Under the pieces are notes generated by a model that was not told the origin of the DNA, searched no databases, and saw nothing but the letters and a program-made list of their open reading frames with translations. The translations under genes and the position numbers were made by a program. DNA of 64,000 nucleotides. Source: Eonycteris spelaea (Eukaryota; Chordata; Mammalia; Chiroptera; Pteropodidae). Positions 60,376 through 64,000 of this stretch are shown here, one piece after another (position 1 is the first letter of the stretch; every line of letters begins with the position of its first letter). Where the stretch lies: assembly GCA_003508835.1 (NCBI GenBank), contig PUFA01000182.1, forward strand, positions 2,418,001 through 2,482,000, given 5' to 3'.

Positions 60376-60647
60376 TCGCTTCACGGTCTCTCGACCCGCC
60401 CGCGGCGGCGCGAAGGGCAGGGATGTTTTTATTCACGGACGCAGTCCCAGTGCCAGACACGTGGACATGCTCGGTCTGTATTTGGCGATTTCATCATTCA
60501 CCCTGTGAACGGAAAGCTGTTCCCACGAGCTCTAGCACGGCCCCCGCCTCCAAAACTCAGCCGGATTGCGGGGTTCCAGCCCCAGGTTCCCTGGATTCTC
60601 ATCCAGGCGCCAGCCTCCGGCACTGGCATCTGGGTCCAGCAGCCTCC

Positions 60648-60715
60648 CTTATCCAGGCTCCGGAATCCGAGATCCCCAGATCCAGGCTCCGGAATTCAGG
60701 ATCCAGGCTCGCGAT
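60648..60715 (+). repeat. short tandem repeat of atccaggctc
   Basis: Three copies of atccaggctc, two followed by cggaat, at the edge of the CpG island. Confidence 0.8.
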
Positions 60716-60739
60716 TCGGGCTGGGAGCCAGAGGCAGCC

Positions 60740-61260
60740 GTTGCGCTGAGATTTTGAAAAATGTGGCGCCAAACTCCGGCGCGCGGAGCCCGGGCGGCGG
60801 GGGCAGCGGCGGCGCCGGGTGGGGGCGGGGAGGCGGGGAAGGATGGGGGCAGGGCTGGCGGGGCCGGGCGGTCCCGGGCTCGCAGCCGGCTCGTCCACCG
60901 CCCGCAACCCCCCCCACAAAGCAGACAGCGGTTGGCCATTAACTTTCTAGCGCCCTGGGGCCAGAGAGGCCCAGGTTCGAATCCCGCCCCGCGCTGAGCC
61001 CCTGCTGGGGGCGCAGGACAGGTCTCCCAAATCTCTGTGTGCCTCAGTTTCCCATCTTGGACGTGAGCCCGGAGCCCCGCCGCGTGTCGTGCCTGGGGAG
61101 CCCACAGAGTGGACAGGCCAGCTTGGCCAGATGCCCCGGTCCTCGGTCTGGGGAAGAGGGGAAGAGGGTCACGGCCGCAGCTGTCACCGCCCCGCCCCGC
61201 CCAGTCGGCGCCAAAGTTTGAAAACTGCCAACGCCTCCCAGACTGAGCGCGGGGAACGGG
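60740..61260. promoter_or_regulatory. CpG island with E2F-type sites
   Basis: G/C-rich and CpG-dense, bounded by two perfect E2F sites GCGCCAAA at 60766-60773 and 61208-61215. A TTTGAA at 60753-60758 lies next to the first. An MIR remnant (about 60955-61070, 'gtgcctcagtttcccatctt') sits inside. It lies about 1.7 kb upstream of the LMNB2 exon on the same side. It could be an alternative LMNB2 promoter, a promoter of an unannotated RNA, or an enhancer. Confidence 0.5.
61207..61222 (+). promoter_or_regulatory. CDE/CHR-like cell-cycle element
   Basis: GGCGCC, four bases (aaag), then TTTGAA. This is the spacing of CDE/CHR elements bound by the DREAM and MMB complexes in promoters of G2/M genes. 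It overlaps an E2F site. Confidence 0.5.
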
Positions 61261-62084
61261 AGCCCGGGCCCCCCACGGGAAGCGCGGAGCTTCCTGGGAC
61301 TTGGAGTCCAGGCACCGGGCGGGGGCGGGGGGGGAGGGCTCTCACGGTTGGGGGTTTGCTCCGGGCACCCCGAGAACCTACCCAGCGCTGAGAGGTCAAG
61401 GCCCGGAGTAGGGGCCAGACACTCCATTTAACCGAGGGGAGGACAGAGGCGCAGTCCCAGCCCTGCAGCCAGAAGGGGACAGCGCAGGTGAAGACCCTAG
61501 AGGCGGGTTGGACATCTCAGTGCCAAGGGGGGCTGGCGTGGCTGGAGGCGAGTGACACCCTGCAGAGCCTTGAATTGTAGCCGAGCGGGTGGGCATGTGG
61601 GGAGGGGGAGGCAGGCGGTGGGCAGCTGGAGCTTTGGTGGGGGTGGGTTGCAGCTAAATCAAGGGGTGGGGATTAGGGAAGGTGACCCCACACCACCCCA
61701 AACCCCAATCATTTTTCTCCTTTCGCCCTGCTTCCTGTGGTATCGTTCATGTTTTGATGTAAACACCTCGTGTTTTACCTACAGTCTTAAATATTTTGTA
61801 TTCCTATCTGTGGTAGGAGAAACGAACACCGGGCCCACAACACGAGGCAGGCCCGAGGCAGGTCCGAGGAGGCAGGCCCGCCTGGAGTCTAGGGCGGGGC
61901 GCTACTTCTGTTCATATGGAATCATCAGGAGTCTCCCGTGACAGGCGTGGGTGGTGAGCACCCTTCCCTGGCTGCATTGACTGAGGCTCCTGGGGCTGTC
62001 AGAGCCAGTTCCCCACCTGCCATATGGAGGCAGAGGGTCCCCTGGGCAGAAGGAACCCTTGGCAAATTACACCTCAACAGGAAA

Positions 62085-62240
62085 GAAGTAGTTCTTCCCT
62101 GGGGGCATTTTGCCACCCCCCCCCCCGCCCGGTGACATGGTACAATGTCTGGGGACATGTCTGGTTGAGGGGGGGCAGAGCAGGATATAGCTTCACATCC
62201 TGTAGGAACAGGACATCCCACCACCTTAGAGAGGGGTGTG
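62085..62240 (+). mobile_element. MER20-like element
   Basis: 'gggggcattttgccaccccc', 'gtacaatgtctggggacatg' and 'ggacatcccaccaccttaga' follow MER20. It is the only copy seen outside the GNG7 intron. Confidence 0.75.
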
Positions 62241-62244
62241 CCTG

Positions 62245-62690
62245 GGTGCCCACGCTCCATGGGTTTGCCTCTTCTGGACATTTTACACAAGGGGAGCGAT
62301 GTTGTGTGTGGCCTTATGTCTGGCCTTTTTCACTCGGCATGTTTTTAACCTGAGGTATAACACATCACGTTCGTTTCAAGTGTATGACCTAATGATTTGC
62401 TATTTGTCCACTTAACACCCATGCGTAGTTACACATTTTTTTCTTTGTGACGCACAGAACTTTTAAGATCTACTGGCTTAGCAACTCTCAATATGCAATT
62501 CTGTACATCACATCCCCAGGACTTATTTAGGACAGGAAGTTTGTACCTTCCGACGCCCTTCAGCCATTTCCTAACCCCCACCTCCGGCGGGTTTTTGTAT
62601 CTGTGAGCTCCTTTTGTTGTTTTAGATCCCACACGTAAGTAGGATTACTGAGCATATTTTTAAAGGTCCTTCACCACTTTTAATTCTAAT
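62245..62690 (-). mobile_element. L1M 3' end, antisense
   Basis: 'tctgtacatcacatccccag', 'gacaggaagtttgtaccttc' and 'ttttagatcccacacgtaag' are a clear antisense L1M 3' end. Confidence 0.85.
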
Positions 62691-62694
62691 GAGA

Positions 62695-62810
62695 CTCCAA
62701 AGAGGTAGGTAGGTGAGACGTGGGGAAACTGAGGCACTGGATGGGAACCGTGTCATATCGTGGCCGAGCTGGGATTTTGAAGCCCGGTGGTTTAGCTCTG
62801 GGCCCCCCGC
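62695..62810 (-). mobile_element. MIR fragment, antisense, beside LMNB2 promoter
   Basis: 'ggggaaactgaggcactgga' and 'gccgagctgggattttgaag' are MIR reversed, ending about 30 bases from the first promoter motif. Confidence 0.75.
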
Positions 62811-62842
62811 GCTTTCTGCCAGCTGTAATAGCGAAAGACACG

Positions 62843-62850
62843 GCGGGAAA
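62843..62850 (+). promoter_or_regulatory. LMNB2: E2F site in LMNB2 promoter
   Basis: GCGGGAAA is a perfect E2F match, about 165 bases upstream of the first ATG. Confidence 0.5.
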
Positions 62851-62894
62851 CGAGGCGGGAGAGCCCCCTCTCCCATCTCCCGCCCCCGACGGAA

Positions 62895-62953
62895 ACTACA
62901 GCGCCCAGCGTGCCCCGCGCGGCCCCCGGCCGTACTACAACTCCCAGGCTTCC
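62895..62953 (+). promoter_or_regulatory. LMNB2: paired ZNF143/THAP11-type motifs, LMNB2 promoter
   Basis: ACTACAACTCCCAG at 62934-62947 is an excellent match to the ZNF143/THAP11 (SBS) motif. A looser version, actacagcgcccagcgtgcc, starts 39 bases upstream at 62895. Such motifs mark TATA-less housekeeping promoters. Confidence 0.65.
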
Positions 62954-62980
62954 CCGCGGCGGCGGCAGCGGGCGGCGGGC

Positions 62981-62990
62981 GCCATCTTGG
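62981..62990 (-). promoter_or_regulatory. LMNB2: YY1 motif at likely LMNB2 start site
   Basis: GCCATCTTGG (CCAAGATGGC on the other strand) is a strong YY1 match. In TATA-less promoters YY1 sites commonly sit at or just after the start of transcription. There is no TATA box nearby. Confidence 0.6.
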
Positions 62991-63007
62991 TCGGCGGCGC
63001 AGATTGA

Positions 63008-63295
63008 ATGAGCCCGCCGAGCCGCGGCCGCCGTCCAGAACCGCGCGGACCCCGAGCCGTCGCCTCCGCTGCTGCTGCCGCCGCCGCCGCTATGGCCACG
63101 CCGCTCTCCGGCCGCGCGGGCGGGCCCGCCACGCCGCTGTCGCCCACGCGCCTGTCGCGGCTGCAGGAGAAGGAGGAGCTGCGCGAGCTCAATGACCGCC
63201 TGGCGCACTACATCGACCGCGTCCGCGCGCTCGAGCTGGAGAACGACCGGCTGCTGCTGAAGATCTCCGAGAGGGAGGAGGTGACCACGCGCGAG
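63008..63295 (+). CDS. LMNB2: lamin B2, exon 1 (partial gene)
   Basis: LMNB2 is a B-type lamin, an intermediate-filament protein that polymerises beneath the inner nuclear membrane. Only exon 1 is in the window. From the usual start at 63092 (G at -3, G at +4) it encodes 68 residues: the head [20 protein letters not shown], with the conserved SPTR Cdk1-type site that controls filament disassembly in mitosis, then coil 1A with the IF helix-initiation motif ([20 protein letters not shown]). The donor is gag/gtgggc at 63295/63296. An in-frame ATG at 63008 in weak context (T at -3, A at +4) would add 28 residues, [20 protein letters not shown] plus eight Ala; human carries a similar shorter extension, from memory. 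The rest of the rod, the Ig-fold tail and the CAAX box lie beyond the window. Confidence 0.96.
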
Positions 63296-64000
63296 GTGGG
63301 CGCGGGCCCCGCTCTGGGACCACGGACGGTCCCGGGGAGCCGGGGGGCCTGAGTGAGGGGTGCACGGTGGGGAAGGCCCCGCCCACCGACGGTCCCGGGG
63401 GTTTGTGGGCCTGAGTGAGGGGTGCACGGTGGGGAAGGCCCCGCCCACCGACGGTCCCGGGGGTTGTGGGCCTGAGTGAGGGGTGCGCGGTGGGGAAGGC
63501 CCCGCCCACCGAGGGGTCCCGGGGGGTTTCGTGTATTCCCCTGAGGATTGCAGTCTGCGACAGACTAGTCCTCTGAGAGGTCCCCAGGGCTTGGGAGGGT
63601 GTTCCTGAGAGAGGGGTGCGCCCCGCCTATCGAAGATTTCGAGGAAATTTGGGGAGCCCTGATGACGGGGGTGTGAACTAAACGAGGCCCCGCCTCTAAA
63701 AGAGTCATGGGGAGCCTACGGGGGTGCCTTTGGGTGTTCGGGTGACCCGGGAGAAAATTGAGGGCGGTTCTCTGGTCTTCGAAGAGACTGGGAGGCTCAG
63801 ACCTGTGAGGGGCTCTTAGGAGGAACGGAGGGTCTCACGGGGGGTGGGCCCTGGGCGAATCACGTGGTCTCAGTTCCCCGTGGAACTTTGCTGGGGTCCG
63901 GTGATGAGTCCTGGGGAATTCCGGGACTGTGTTGGGGGTTGGGCGGTAGGGTCCATGTCCTTCCCCGGCCTGGGGGTAGAGTGGGGTTGGAGGGAGGGAG
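63296..64000 (+). other. LMNB2: LMNB2 intron 1, 5' part
   Basis: It begins at gtgggc. Apart from the minisatellite, the sequence is G-rich on the plus strand, with many GGG runs useful for intron definition, and has no other feature I can define. Confidence 0.85.
63326..63525 (+). repeat. 61-63 base minisatellite in LMNB2 intron 1
   Basis: About three and a half copies of a unit starting acggtcccgggg and containing gggcctgagtgaggggtgca and aaggccccgcccaccga. Copies begin at 63326, 63389, 63451 and about 63511. They are over 90 percent alike by eye, so they are recent. Each unit carries a GC box. Confidence 0.95.

Noticed and set aside
63296..64000. LMNB2-associated replication origin
   Set aside because: The well-known human origin lies near the 3' end of LMNB2 toward TIMM13, which is beyond this window.
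1..64000. A new defence, biosynthetic or mobile gene system
   Set aside because: Only three ordinary vertebrate genes are present. No clustered unknown coding genes, operons, phage or integrative elements are visible.

Overview
This is mammalian nuclear DNA: GC-rich, full of CpG, with sparse split genes and many old mammalian interspersed repeats (MIR, L2, L1M, MLT1, MER20). Three genes can be read with confidence: GNG7 (+, last two coding exons), GADD45B (-, complete, four exons) and LMNB2 (+, first exon only). This order and orientation matches human 19p13.3 read in reverse, so the window is the orthologous syntenic block. The repeats and one 5S rRNA-derived retroposon suggest a laurasiatherian; a fruit bat is possible, because 5S-derived SINEs have been described there, but one copy cannot settle it.

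Layout. 1-25580 is probably intron of GNG7, upstream of its first coding exon. It holds no convincing gene, but it has a dense group of ten MER20-like elements, old L1 and MLT1 pieces, a hAT element nested in an MLT1, and large CA-rich satellite blocks. 25581-28154 carries the two GNG7 coding exons and 28155 to about 31160 its long 3' UTR. 31.2-50.9 kb is intergenic, with L1, MLT1 and MIR fragments, three CpG-rich islands near 36.8, 39.8 and 44 kb, and an inverted pair of MEF2 sites at 39.3 kb. GADD45B lies at about 50.95-52.95 kb on the minus strand with a TATA box and NF-kB-like sites upstream. 53-62.7 kb is the divergent GADD45B-LMNB2 interval, with a duplicated MIR-derived segment, L2, L1 and LTR pieces and a CpG island carrying E2F and CDE/CHR-type motifs. 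The LMNB2 promoter and first exon start at about 62.84 kb, and a minisatellite lies in its first intron.

The genes share a neighbourhood rather than a pathway. GNG7 is a heterotrimeric G-protein gamma subunit, GADD45B a stress-induced regulator of MAP-kinase signalling, and LMNB2 a nuclear lamina filament protein. GNG7 and GADD45B are convergent; GADD45B and LMNB2 are divergent, about 10 kb apart. I found no evidence of a novel multi-gene system. The items most worth a second look are regulatory or repeat-based: the MER20 cluster, the CDE/CHR-like element at 61.2 kb, the MEF2 pair, the GC-box array at 36.8 kb, and the alanine-rich upstream extension of LMNB2. Repeat families were assigned by eye from remembered consensus sequences, so repeat boundaries are approximate.
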